From the NCBI RefSeq assembly GCF_001931685.1, contig NZ_MOOY01000011.1, positions 1-64,000 on the forward strand: a DNA stretch of 64,000 nucleotides, written 5' to 3'. Source of the DNA: Pararhizobium arenae (GTDB lineage Bacteria; Pseudomonadota; Alphaproteobacteria; Rhizobiales; Rhizobiaceae). A program made the position numbers and the translations under genes. The notes under the pieces are model-generated. The model saw only the letters and a program-made list of their open reading frames with translations, ran no database searches and was not told where the DNA came from. Positions 53,718 through 62,725 of the stretch are shown piece by piece (the stretch's first letter is position 1; each line of letters starts with the position of its first letter).

Positions 53718-54467
53718 TCAGATGGTGCCTGTTTCCGCGCTCAGTCGCTGGACCAGTTCTTGCGCGCTCGCGACAATGACACCCGCCTTGCGGCCCGACG
53801 GCTCCTCCGTTTTCATGACGATCAGACGCGGTTCGGTAGTGACCCCGAAATCCCCGGGCGTTCGACGCTCGAGCGGCTTCTTCTTCGCCTTCATGATGTT
53901 CGGCAACGACGGATAGCGCGGCTCGTTGAGCCTGAGATCGGTGGTTACGACGGCGGGAAGTGCGATACGTATGGTCCGTGAACCGCCGTCGACCTCGCGG
54001 ACGACAACCGCCGATCCATCGGCGATCTCGATATCCGAGGCGAACGTCCCCTGTGGCCATCCAAGCAGCGCCGACAACATCTGCCCGGTTTGGTTGGAGT
54101 CGTCGTCGATCGCCTGCTTGCCCGTCAATACGAGATCGGGTTTCTCCGCCTCTGCCACGGATTTCAGGATTTTCGCGACGGCCAGCGGCTCGATCGTGTC
54201 ATCCGTCTCCACGAGTATCGCCCGGTCCGCTCCCATGGCGAGAGCGGTGCGAAGCGTATCTTCCGCCTTAGCCGGACCGATCGACACGACCACGATCTCG
54301 GAGGCCTTTCCCGCTTCTTTCAACCGGAGCGCGGCCTCGACGGAAACTTCATCGAACGGATTCATGGACATTTTGACGTTCGTCAGTTCGACGCCCGATC
54401 CGTCGGCTTTTACGCGGACATTGACGTTATAGTCGACGACCCGCTTTACCGGGACCAAAATTCTCAT
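53718..54467 (-). CDS. etfB: Electron transfer flavoprotein beta subunit
   Basis: 249 residues. It opens [20 protein letters not shown] and contains [47 protein letters not shown] and the recognition loop region with [12 protein letters not shown] (where partner dehydrogenases dock). It carries the AMP site. Upstream by 30 bases is the cupin gene of the same operon. Confidence 0.96.
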   Translation of the reverse strand: MRILVPVKRVVDYNVNVRVKADGSGVELTNVKMSMNPFDEVSVEAALRLKEAGKASEIVVVSIGPAKAEDTLRTALAMGADRAILVETDDTIEPLAVAKILKSVAEAEKPDLVLTGKQAIDDDSNQTGQMLSALLGWPQGTFASDIEIADGSAVVVREVDGGSRTIRIALPAVVTTDLRLNEPRYPSLPNIMKAKKKPLERRTPGDFGVTTEPRLIVMKTEEPSGRKAGVIVASAQELVQRLSAETGTI

Positions 54468-54497
54468 AGGACTTCTCCCTCGCTTTCGATGTCGCCT

Positions 54498-55187
54498 TCA
54501 CTGCGGCGCGTAGCTGATCCAGAGTTTCTCGACATCCGCTTTCGAAACCCATGTCGACGCGGACCCGGGTGTCACGACGAGGACCTCGCCAGCCGCAGCG
54601 CGGAAGTCACTCTCATCCCGCTGACCCAAGGTGACCTCCCCACGCAGAAGATGCATGAGCTCGTAGTAATCGTATTCGACCGACTTTCTGGAGTATGCCT
54701 CCGCGTCCCAGTAGCCGACGCCGTATTTGCCGTCAGCGCTTTCGAACACGGTGAGCTTGTTGCAGATCGGGACGGGCGAAAGCAGTACGGACTCCGACGG
54801 CCCGCGCGAAGGCTGGCGCTCCGCGCGCGGATCGAGGTATGCGATCCCGGGCGAATGCTGTGCCGGGAAGTAGGATGCGACTATGCATTCGCAATCTCGC
54901 TCGGCGCGCCAATCGACATGGGTTCCTCGTCCGAGAACCGCTGCTTGTCCCGTCTTCAGGGTTACCTTTTGGTCGCCGTCAAGCGTGAGGATCCCGTTCG
55001 TGACGATGACGGTTACATGAGCGGCGAGCGGACCGGAGCTTCCGTTGCCGTCCAAGGCAAGATGGGCGATCTGAAGATCGCCATGGGAAGATATGTCGCC
55101 GGAACCGTCAAACTCGAACGGACCCCCAACCCGAGACGGTGCGCGCGTCCCGAAGCGGTGTATCTCGCCTGTCATGCCGCTCACCAT
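54498..55187 (-). CDS. Cupin-fold protein
   Basis: A 229-residue two-domain cupin. The second barrel is clearest: YYELMHLLRGEVTLGQRDES then GEVLVVTPGSASTWVSKADV; the first includes VTVIVTNGILTLDGDQKVTL and GQAAVLGRGTHVDWRAERDC. Few His ligands are evident, so metal binding is doubtful and a sensor or isomerase role is possible. Its start overlaps the end of the aldehyde dehydrogenase gene by seven bases, giving tight coupling. Confidence 0.75.
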   Translation of the reverse strand: MVSGMTGEIHRFGTRAPSRVGGPFEFDGSGDISSHGDLQIAHLALDGNGSSGPLAAHVTVIVTNGILTLDGDQKVTLKTGQAAVLGRGTHVDWRAERDCECIVASYFPAQHSPGIAYLDPRAERQPSRGPSESVLLSPVPICNKLTVFESADGKYGVGYWDAEAYSRKSVEYDYYELMHLLRGEVTLGQRDESDFRAAAGEVLVVTPGSASTWVSKADVEKLWISYAPQ

Positions 55188-56611
55188 TCCGTCGAGATGT
55201 ATTGGGTTTCCAGGAACTCTCGGATGCCTTCCTTCCCGCCTTCGCGTCCGAGGCCGGAGAGCTTCACGCCCCCGAACGGAGCCGCGGGGTCCGAGAGGAG
55301 GCCCCTGTTCAGCCCGACCATTCCGACCTCGAGCCGTTCGGAAACCCTGAGACCCCGCTTCAAATCGGAGGTGAAAACGTACCCGGCCAAACCGTAATCG
55401 GTGTCGTTCGCACGGGAAACGACATCGTCCTCGTCGTCGAAGACCTGGATGGCGGCGACCGGGCCGAAGATTTCGCCAGCAACGCAGTCCGCGTTCTGCG
55501 GCACGTCGAACAGCACGGTCGGCGGATAGAAATGGCCCGGTCCTTCCGGGACGACACCCCCGAGTTTCAGCTCCGCTCCCTTTGCGACCGCGTCGTCTAC
55601 GAAACGCGAGACGCTGTTTCGGGCTCCCGCGTTGACCAGCGGGCCGACATCGACGTCCGGGTCAAGCCCGTTTCCGACGCGGAGCTTGGAGAACTCCGAA
55701 GTCAATTTCGACGTGAAGGTCTCGGCAACGGACCTGTGAACGTATATGCGGTTCGCCGCGGTGCAGGCCTCTCCGAGATTGCGCATTTTGGCCAGCATGG
55801 TGCCAGCCACTGCCTGCTCGATATCTGCGTCCTCGAAAACGATGACGGGAGCGTTGCCCCCCAGTTCCATGGCTGGCTTGAGCACGCGGTCAGCCGCAGC
55901 GTGTAGAAGCTTCTGCCCCACGGAAGTGGATCCGGTGAACGACACGACGCGAACCCGAGGATCGTGCAGCATGGCATCGACGACCGCACCTGAGGTTTTC
56001 GACGGAACGACGTTCACGACCCCCGGAGGAACGCCTGCCTCCTCTAGCAGCGGCATAAGCGCAAGCATCGTGAGCGGCGTCTCCGACGCGGGCTTGATCA
56101 CGACGGTACATCCGGCGGCGAGAGCCGGGGCGATCTTGCGTGTTCCCATCGCGGCAGGATAGTTCCAGGGTGTCACAAGCACGGCCACGCCCGCAGCCCT
56201 GTGTTGGACGAGAATCCTCGCCCCGCTCGACGGGGCCATGGACACCGAACCCTCGATGCGGACGGCTTCCTCCGAAAACCACCGGAAAAACTCCGCGGCA
56301 TATGCCGCCTCTCCACGGGCGTCTGCTCCCGCCTTACCGTTCTCCAGGGTGATGAGGCGGGCGAATTCGTCCAGCCGTGCCGTCATCAGCTCATACGCCT
56401 TGCGCAGCACCTCGCCCCTGGCGCGGGGACTTTTCTTCGACCAGGCAAACGCGGCTTCGCTCGCCGCGTCCACCGCCGAGATCGCTTCCTGCACCGAAGC
56501 GGAAGCGACGGAGGTGATCACTGTTTCGTCGGCGGGATTGAGAACGTCGAAGCGTTCGCCGCTCGCGGAAGGCAGCCATTTGCCACCGATGTAGAGTTCG
56601 TTTTTGTACAT
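55181..56611 (-). CDS. NAD(P)-dependent aldehyde dehydrogenase (succinate-semialdehyde type)
   Basis: A 476-residue ALDH. Seen are the catalytic Cys283 in GEACTAANR, Glu249 in MELGGNAPVIVF, Asn150 in VTPWNYPAAMG, the nucleotide loop SFTGSTSVGQKL and the C-terminal FGGVKLSGLGREGGKEGIRE. This pattern is closest to the succinate-semialdehyde dehydrogenase group, so it would oxidise a C4 or similar semialdehyde made in the pathway. Between hyuB and the cupin gene in the operon. Confidence 0.9.
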   Translation of the reverse strand: MYKNELYIGGKWLPSASGERFDVLNPADETVITSVASASVQEAISAVDAASEAAFAWSKKSPRARGEVLRKAYELMTARLDEFARLITLENGKAGADARGEAAYAAEFFRWFSEEAVRIEGSVSMAPSSGARILVQHRAAGVAVLVTPWNYPAAMGTRKIAPALAAGCTVVIKPASETPLTMLALMPLLEEAGVPPGVVNVVPSKTSGAVVDAMLHDPRVRVVSFTGSTSVGQKLLHAAADRVLKPAMELGGNAPVIVFEDADIEQAVAGTMLAKMRNLGEACTAANRIYVHRSVAETFTSKLTSEFSKLRVGNGLDPDVDVGPLVNAGARNSVSRFVDDAVAKGAELKLGGVVPEGPGHFYPPTVLFDVPQNADCVAGEIFGPVAAIQVFDDEDDVVSRANDTDYGLAGYVFTSDLKRGLRVSERLEVGMVGLNRGLLSDPAAPFGGVKLSGLGREGGKEGIREFLETQYISTEW

Positions 56612-56647
56612 CGTTTCTCTCGTCTTGAAAGTTTACGGATGCGGGAA

Positions 56648-58606
56648 CTACGCAGCCAGGGCGGCGGCGTGAGCCTCGACGCTCCTTCTGACCGCCTGGG
56701 GAGTTAATTGACCGTCATGGCCCTCTAGCTCCGCTCTCGCGCGGGACCCCACGATTCCGCGCAGGCCGAAGGGCAGCGCGAGGATGGCTTTCGAATACTC
56801 GACGCTCGCCTCAACAGGCCACAAGGCTTCGAAGGCCTCCCGCGCGGGTCCGATGGCAATCGCGGTGTCGGCGAATTCGCTTCCTTCGCCACCTCGTGAG
56901 AGGTTTTTGTCGGCTGCGATCCGGTCTCCGTCGATCTCCACGCCGTAGATTTCCCGCGCTGTTTCCGCGCTGATGAAACCATCGAGCACGTCGCGCAACA
57001 CCAGATCGGGATCGCGGGTCTCCGCCGGGCCGAAACCGCCCCCTGCCGACGATGTCATCAGCAGGCGGTCTCCGGCGAAAAGCGTGAGCACTTTCACCAT
57101 CCCGATGACCTCCCTGCGGCCGTCCGCTCTGATAACCTCTCCCGCGCTGTTGCTCCCCGGGTGGCCGCCATACACGCCCCACGGCTGAAAGCGGAACCTG
57201 TCCAGACCTCGCACCGCGATTTTGAGCTCGGGAACGCGGGCTTCGATTTCTATGCGAATTGCTGCGCCCCCCCGGTATTTCCCGTGTCCGGCCACGTCGG
57301 AGACGAGTTCGTAGCGGTGGACGACGAGCGGAACCTCGACCTCCACGTATTCGACGGGCGTGCTCTTGAGATACCCGATCATGGTGTCGTTGGCGTCGAC
57401 GCCGTCCCCGCGGACACGGGCCCCGGAACCGCCGGAAAACGGCTCCACGACGCTGACCCGGCTCCGCCCGGTTGCCGCGTCGATCCAGGACGCGGAAATG
57501 ATGCCCCCCTGCCCGGCTCCGCAAGCCGCGATACCGCCTTCAATGGCCTGGTTCAGGCAGCCGATAAGGGTGTCGTAAATCCGCATCACGGAGACCCAGC
57601 GGTTTCCGGACGAAGCGGGAAATTCCGCGTTCATCACCGATCCGAGCGGAGCTCGTGCCCGGATTGGCCGGATACTCCCGCCGTTGACGGGCATGGTGGG
57701 AGCCATGGTGTAGATGTAGTTGGTGAGTCCAAGGCAGAGGAAGGGGTGGCTCCGCTCGCCGCTATAGAAATTCAGCGCCGACCTCACCTGCGGCGACGAT
57801 CCGCTATAGTCGATCTCGGCTTCGTCGCCGTCAATCGTCAGGCTGCAGTGAAGGAGGATAGGCTCCGAACCCTCGGCACCCTCGATGTAGTCGGCGAACG
57901 TGTACGTTCCGTCCTTCAACTGGCCGATGATCTCCCGCGCCTTACGTTCGGAGTACGAGAGGACTCCGGCGACACCCTCGCGAAACGCCGCGACACCCAT
58001 CTTCTCGCACAGCTCGTTCACGCGGTTCGAAAGGAGTCTCATCGCGGACATGAGCGCCTCGAGATCGCCCCAGACGGCTTCGCCGATCCGGGAATTGTCC
58101 TTTATGATCCCGACGATATCCCTGTTGAGAACGCCTTCCCGTACGAGTTTCGCGGGACGCAGGCGCAGCCCCTCTTGGTAGACTTCGCTGAGGTCCGGCG
58201 AAATCGAGCCAGGGACCGCGCCGCCCACGTCCGAGGCATGGACAAACGACCATGCGTAGCAGACCAGTTCGCCCTGGTGGTAGATCGGTTGGACGAGATG
58301 GACGTCCATGATGTGGGTAGCGAGGCCTCCCGTGTTGAACGGATCGTTGGAGACGATCACGTCACCTGGCAGGATTTTCTCGTCGATCGCTTTCACCATG
58401 CCGCTGATTGAATCGCCCGATCCGTTGGTGACACCCGTCATCGTCGGATATGCGAAGAACTCGCCGTCAAGCGTGGCAAGCGCGACCTGGAAGTCCTGCG
58501 TCTGCTTCACGAACGTGGTGTGTGCCGTTCGATAGGCGACGGTGGACGCTTCCTCCGCCATGGCGGTGAAACGGTTCTTCATGATTTCTGTAAGGATAGG
58601 ATCCAT
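56648..58606 (-). CDS. Hydantoinase/5-oxoprolinase B subunit
   Basis: A 652-residue HyuB-family subunit. The start MDPILTEIMKNRFTAMAEEA, DVIVSNDPFNTGGLATHIMD with the metal-binding region, the ALMSAMRLLSNRVNELCEK segment and GGGFGPAETRDPDLVLRDV near the C terminus are typical. With HyuA it hydrolyses the ring amide of hydantoins, 5-oxoproline or caprolactam-like lactams using ATP. It is 21 bases downstream of hyuA. No frameshift. Confidence 0.93.
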   Translation of the reverse strand: MDPILTEIMKNRFTAMAEEASTVAYRTAHTTFVKQTQDFQVALATLDGEFFAYPTMTGVTNGSGDSISGMVKAIDEKILPGDVIVSNDPFNTGGLATHIMDVHLVQPIYHQGELVCYAWSFVHASDVGGAVPGSISPDLSEVYQEGLRLRPAKLVREGVLNRDIVGIIKDNSRIGEAVWGDLEALMSAMRLLSNRVNELCEKMGVAAFREGVAGVLSYSERKAREIIGQLKDGTYTFADYIEGAEGSEPILLHCSLTIDGDEAEIDYSGSSPQVRSALNFYSGERSHPFLCLGLTNYIYTMAPTMPVNGGSIRPIRARAPLGSVMNAEFPASSGNRWVSVMRIYDTLIGCLNQAIEGGIAACGAGQGGIISASWIDAATGRSRVSVVEPFSGGSGARVRGDGVDANDTMIGYLKSTPVEYVEVEVPLVVHRYELVSDVAGHGKYRGGAAIRIEIEARVPELKIAVRGLDRFRFQPWGVYGGHPGSNSAGEVIRADGRREVIGMVKVLTLFAGDRLLMTSSAGGGFGPAETRDPDLVLRDVLDGFISAETAREIYGVEIDGDRIAADKNLSRGGEGSEFADTAIAIGPAREAFEALWPVEASVEYSKAILALPFGLRGIVGSRARAELEGHDGQLTPQAVRRSVEAHAAALAA

Positions 58607-58627
58607 ATCGAAAACCTCTGGATTACG

Positions 58628-60676
58628 TTAGTGGTCGCGCGTCATGACGATGTCGCCAAGAGGTCCGATCTCGACCCAGTAGTCGGGCGGAACGACCACC
58701 GTCGCGATTTCCTGCTCCACCATGGCGGGGCCTTTCGCGCGGAAGCCCGGTTCCAGCGAGCCCTGCGAGAAGACGGGTGCCTGAAAATACGTTTTGCCGT
58801 TGATCCGGAGACGACGATGGATGCGTGGTTCAACCGGGACAGACGGCCCGCTCCGACCCTTCGGCGCTGGCTTTTCCTGCTTTCCAGCGGTCCTGAGACG
58901 CAGCGCGTCGATGACCACGGGGAGGTCCGCGCTTGCATGGCCGAAAAGGCGCTCGTGCTCCGCGTGGAACCGCTCGAACGCGTTTTGCACCGACCCGATC
59001 TTGCCTTCGCTGAGTTCGAGTTCGACGGGTAGCGTGAACGACTGGGCGGCGTATCGCATTTCCGCGGTGAATGTCTGTACGATGACCGCCCCCGCCGAAA
59101 TCTCGCCTTGGCGGGCGACCCACTCTTCTCCCGCTACCCTCAATTGCTCCGCGGCCTCTGCCAGGGCCGCGTCGGAAAGGACGGTGCCGTGCATGTTGCG
59201 CATCGTGTCGTGCAGGAGATCAGACACCAGGCAACCGAACGCGCAGAAAACGGATGGCACGCGCGGTACGACGATTCTCCTGACCCCGATCTCGTCCGCG
59301 AGAAGAGGACCGTGCACGGCACCCGCGCCACCGTACAGCATGAGCGTGCAATCGGTTGGGCCGACGCCGACCCTGGCGAGGAACGGCAAGAGCTTTGCCA
59401 TCATGTTGGAGGTCGCCACCGCTATCGCACTTTCGGCAGCCTTCTCGACGCTGATGCCAAGCGTATCGGCGATCAGCTTGAAAGCCGTCTCGGCTCTCGC
59501 GACGTCGAGGGCGAGTTTGCCACCGAGAAGGCCCGTGTCGGGAAGGAGACCGCAGATAAGGTAGGCATCGGAAAGGGTCGGTTCGGTTCCCCCAAGGCCG
59601 TAGCACGCGGGTCCCGGTTTCGATCCGGCGCTTCGCGGGCCCACCTTGAGGATGCCGCCGTCGAGCCACACGACCGAGCCGCCGCCCGCGCCGATCGCTT
59701 CCACCGCCGTGGAGGGAACGAGTACGGGAAACTCACCGACCTCGGCCTGCGCCGAGATCATCGGGCGTCCGCCCTCGATGAGCGAGACGTCCGTCGATGT
59801 CCCGCCCATATCGAACGTGAGGACTCGGTCGAGATCAAGATACTCGCCGAGCGTTTTCGCGGCAGTCACTCCGGCGGCGGGGCCTGAAAGGAGTGTGTGT
59901 GCGGGTAGCGAGCGCGCTTCGCTGGCAGACATCATGCCGCCGTTCGACTTCATCACGAAAAGCTTCGCGTTTTTCAGCGACCTCGAAAGGAAGGTGTCGA
60001 TCTTCTCCAGATAACCGTCCATCACGGACTTCACGTAGACGTTCAACAGCGTCAGGACGGCGCGCTCGTACTCCGATTGCTGGGGCCAGACGTCGCTCGA
60101 CGCGACGACCTCCAGATCGGGATGATGCTTCGCCGCCAGCTCCAGAACGACTTGCTCGTGCCTGGGGTTCACATAGGAGTTCAGAAGGCTGACCCCTACG
60201 GCGGTCGCACCCTTTTGCCGTGCCGCATCCAGCGCCGAAATCACAGACGCCTCGTCAAGCTCCCGCTCGACCGACCCATCCGCGAGAACGCGCTCCGTTA
60301 TCTCGAACACACGCTCGCGTGGGACCAGTGGCGTCACGCGGCGATTGAAGAGATCGATTGGCTTGTCGAGCCTCAGGCGCGCGATGCCGAGAACGTCACG
60401 GAAGCCCTTGGTTGTGAAAAGGGCGATCGGAGGCTGTGACCGCTCGATTACGGCGTTTGTGGAGATCGTGGTGCTGTGGACGACGAGAACGGGGTCGTCC
60501 ACATTCACGCGGTGCCGTGCGACCACTTGGCTGATACCGTCGATAACCGCCTGCGAGAAGTCCGGCCGCGAAGTCGGTATCTTGAAGCTTTCTACGTCCG
60601 TGTAACCGTCGGTTTCCTTCTTCCAGACCGCGAAATCCGTGAAAGTGCCTCCGATGTCGATGCCGATTCTGAGCAT
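58628..60676 (-). CDS. Hydantoinase/5-oxoprolinase A subunit (ATPase)
   Basis: A 682-residue ASKHA-fold ATPase: RIGIDIGGTFTDFAVW (phosphate 1), TTISTNAVIERSQPPIA, FDMGGTSTDVSLIEGG (phosphate 2), GAGGGSVVWLDGGILKVGP and the adenosine-site GGAGAVHGPLLADEIG. It phosphorylates the amide oxygen so that HyuB can open the ring. The pair matches N-methylhydantoinase, 5-oxoprolinase and caprolactamase enzymes; substrate choice cannot be read from sequence. Confidence 0.93.
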   Translation of the reverse strand: MLRIGIDIGGTFTDFAVWKKETDGYTDVESFKIPTSRPDFSQAVIDGISQVVARHRVNVDDPVLVVHSTTISTNAVIERSQPPIALFTTKGFRDVLGIARLRLDKPIDLFNRRVTPLVPRERVFEITERVLADGSVERELDEASVISALDAARQKGATAVGVSLLNSYVNPRHEQVVLELAAKHHPDLEVVASSDVWPQQSEYERAVLTLLNVYVKSVMDGYLEKIDTFLSRSLKNAKLFVMKSNGGMMSASEARSLPAHTLLSGPAAGVTAAKTLGEYLDLDRVLTFDMGGTSTDVSLIEGGRPMISAQAEVGEFPVLVPSTAVEAIGAGGGSVVWLDGGILKVGPRSAGSKPGPACYGLGGTEPTLSDAYLICGLLPDTGLLGGKLALDVARAETAFKLIADTLGISVEKAAESAIAVATSNMMAKLLPFLARVGVGPTDCTLMLYGGAGAVHGPLLADEIGVRRIVVPRVPSVFCAFGCLVSDLLHDTMRNMHGTVLSDAALAEAAEQLRVAGEEWVARQGEISAGAVIVQTFTAEMRYAAQSFTLPVELELSEGKIGSVQNAFERFHAEHERLFGHASADLPVVIDALRLRTAGKQEKPAPKGRSGPSVPVEPRIHRRLRINGKTYFQAPVFSQGSLEPGFRAKGPAMVEQEIATVVVPPDYWVEIGPLGDIVMTRDH

Positions 60677-60741
60677 AGTCTTCCCCTTGACGCCGTGGCG
60701 TCACTGCAACGAGATTGGTTATGAGGGTTGGGGCGGTGGCG

Positions 60742-61491
60742 TCAGCGCATGGCTACGCCACCGTTGGGATCAAGGGTTTGACCCGTGTAATGGCGACCGC
60801 CGGGACCTGCCAGGAACGCGATCGAGAGCGCAACGTCGCTCGGCTCTGCGAAGCGTCCAAGGGGCATGCGCTTGACCTCCTCGTCGTTGGCCCAGCCCTC
60901 GCGCTTGAACCGCTCGGTAGCGGTGGGGCCCGGGGAGACGGTGTTCACCCTGATGTGGGGCGCGAGCGCACGGGCCATCGCCTTCGTCAGCGTGACAACC
61001 GCACCCTTCGACGCGCTGTACACGCTATTCATCGGCAGTCCGATGTAGGCGGCGTCCGATGCGATATTGACGATCAGTCCATCCCCGCTCTGCCGCAGGA
61101 AGGGAACCGCGGCCTGCGAAACGAAGAAGGTGCCCTTGAGGTTCACGTCCATGATCAGGTCGAACTCGGCTTCGGAAACCTCTTCGAAGGGCGCTTTCAC
61201 GCCGAAGCCACCTCCTGCCGAGTTGACGACGACGCTGAGGCCGCCCAATTCTTCGGCGGCCTGCCTGACCGCCGCTTTGCACTGATCGACAGACCGGAGG
61301 TCGACGGTGACGAGAGAGGCCTTCCTGCCCATCTCCACGATCTCCCTGCCCAGCGCTTCGGCCTCATCGTCGATGCGGACATCGAGAACGGCGATGTCGA
61401 AACCCTGACGTGCCAACTCCAGGCACGTCGCTGCCCCGATCCCGCGAACGCCGCCGGTCACGAGAGCCTTTGCACTAACGGTATCAAACAT
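60742..61491 (-). CDS. Short-chain dehydrogenase/reductase (operon copy 1)
   Basis: 249 residues. VTGGVRGIGAATCLELA, NSAGGGFGVK, and active-site SVYSASKGAVVTLTKAMARA with Tyr-x3-Lys. Asp in IAVLDVRIDDEA suggests NAD. Sixty-five bases upstream of hyuA. Two adjacent SDRs in the operon probably act on successive alcohol/ketone intermediates. Confidence 0.9.
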   Translation of the reverse strand: MFDTVSAKALVTGGVRGIGAATCLELARQGFDIAVLDVRIDDEAEALGREIVEMGRKASLVTVDLRSVDQCKAAVRQAAEELGGLSVVVNSAGGGFGVKAPFEEVSEAEFDLIMDVNLKGTFFVSQAAVPFLRQSGDGLIVNIASDAAYIGLPMNSVYSASKGAVVTLTKAMARALAPHIRVNTVSPGPTATERFKREGWANDEEVKRMPLGRFAEPSDVALSIAFLAGPGGRHYTGQTLDPNGGVAMR

Positions 61492-61543
61492 GTCAGTCTC
61501 CTATCCGTGATAGTCCGTATCGTTTGTTCAAATCACGCGAACG

Positions 61544-62293
61544 TCAGTCGAAGTTGCCCAACACCTTGCCGTTGCCGAAGGCATCGACGATCGCGCCGCG
61601 TACTGCCTTGGACGAGGGAGAGGCCAGGAAGGCGACCAGATTTCCGATGTCGCGTGGCTCGAGCCAGCCTGTCGTGTCGACGTCCGTCTTCATGGCACGT
61701 TCGGTTGCGACAGGACCGGGATTGACCATGTTGACGCGTATTCCGTGCTGCCCGAACTCCTGGTCGAGAGCTTTCGTCAGGCCGACGAGCGCGTGCTTCG
61801 AGGAGATGTATGCCGCCCGCCCCGGTCCACCGCGCGTGGCCCATATCGAACCGACGTTCACGATCTGCCCTTGGCCCGCGGGCAACATTCGTTCGATGGC
61901 GCGCTGGCTGCAAAGGAAGGCGCTACGGACATTGGTCGACATGACCATATCCCAGGTGGACACCTTGATATCCCCGAAAGGCTCGTAAGCCGTCGTGCCG
62001 ACATTGTTGACCAGGAGCGACAGGGCCGCATTCGTCCTGTCGATTTCGGAGAACGCAGTAGAAACGCTGCGTTCGTCGAGTACGTCTATCTCCAGGGCAT
62101 CGACTGCCATCCCGCGATCGGTCAGTTCGCGAGACAGCTCCTCCGCCTTGGCGAAGCTTCTCGATCCGACGAAAACCCGCGCGCCAGCGGCGGAAAGCGC
62201 TTCCACTGTTCCCCGCCCGATCCCGCTCGTACCGCCCGTCACAAGCGCGGTATGACCGTTCAGCGAGCCTGGAAGGATGTCGCCGGACATCAC
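61544..62293 (-). CDS. Short-chain dehydrogenase/reductase (operon copy 2)
   Basis: 249 residues. VTGGTSGIGRGTVEALS, NNVGTTAYEPF, AAYISSKHALVGLTKALDQE with the Tyr-x3-Lys pair, and Arg/Ser in VGSRSFAKAE suggesting NADP. Overlaps the RidA gene stop by four bases (translational coupling). Confidence 0.9.
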   Translation of the reverse strand: MMSGDILPGSLNGHTALVTGGTSGIGRGTVEALSAAGARVFVGSRSFAKAEELSRELTDRGMAVDALEIDVLDERSVSTAFSEIDRTNAALSLLVNNVGTTAYEPFGDIKVSTWDMVMSTNVRSAFLCSQRAIERMLPAGQGQIVNVGSIWATRGGPGRAAYISSKHALVGLTKALDQEFGQHGIRVNMVNPGPVATERAMKTDVDTTGWLEPRDIGNLVAFLASPSSKAVRGAIVDAFGNGKVLGNFD

Positions 62294-62682
62294 TTCGCGT
62301 CCTCGGGAAGGTAGGCGATGGCCTCGATCTCGATGAGGAGCTCAGGCCATGCGAGACCGGAGACTATGACCGTGGAGTTGGCAGGACCGTTTTGACCGAA
62401 CAGTTCCACCTGGTGGCTTTGCACGTCCTTGTACTGCGAGGCATGCGTCAGGTAGGTGATCGTCTTGACGACGGAACTCAGGTCCGCTCCGACGCTTGCC
62501 AGAGCGACTTTCATGTTTTCGTACGTCTGACGCACCTGCGTCGCCGCGTCGCTTCCCGCCACGGAGCCATCCGCGCGGCATGCGACGAGCCCGGAAAGAT
62601 AGACGGTGTTTCCCACGCGCACGACCTGATGCGCGCCTTTGAGTTTGTACAGTCCGTCGGGCGTATTGCGCTGTATTTCCAT
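62290..62682 (-). CDS. RidA/YjgF family enamine-imine deaminase
   Basis: 130 residues, with TVYLSGLVACRADGSVAGSD, QTYENMKVALASVGADLSSV and STVIVSGLAWPELLIEIEAI. The usual active-site Arg position has a different context (ANSTVIVSGLAWPELL), so catalytic competence should not be assumed. Family members hydrolyse reactive imines/enamines and in the Rut pathway (RutC) remove a toxic intermediate. Such a role fits an operon with an imine-reductase-like gene. Confidence 0.88.
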   Translation of the reverse strand: MEIQRNTPDGLYKLKGAHQVVRVGNTVYLSGLVACRADGSVAGSDAATQVRQTYENMKVALASVGADLSSVVKTITYLTHASQYKDVQSHQVELFGQNGPANSTVIVSGLAWPELLIEIEAIAYLPEDAK

Positions 62683-62725
62683 TTTGTCGGCTCCTTCTGC
62701 GGGTCCGGGGTCTATTTACGATCGA

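Noticed and set aside
54090-55397. Plus-strand frame of 435 codons over etfB and the cupin gene
   Set aside because: It spans several well-defined genes on the other strand and is rich in Arg, His and Asp, as antisense frames are.
57161-58411. Plus-strand frame of 416 codons opposite hyuB
   Set aside because: Shadow of HyuB; no recognisable domain.
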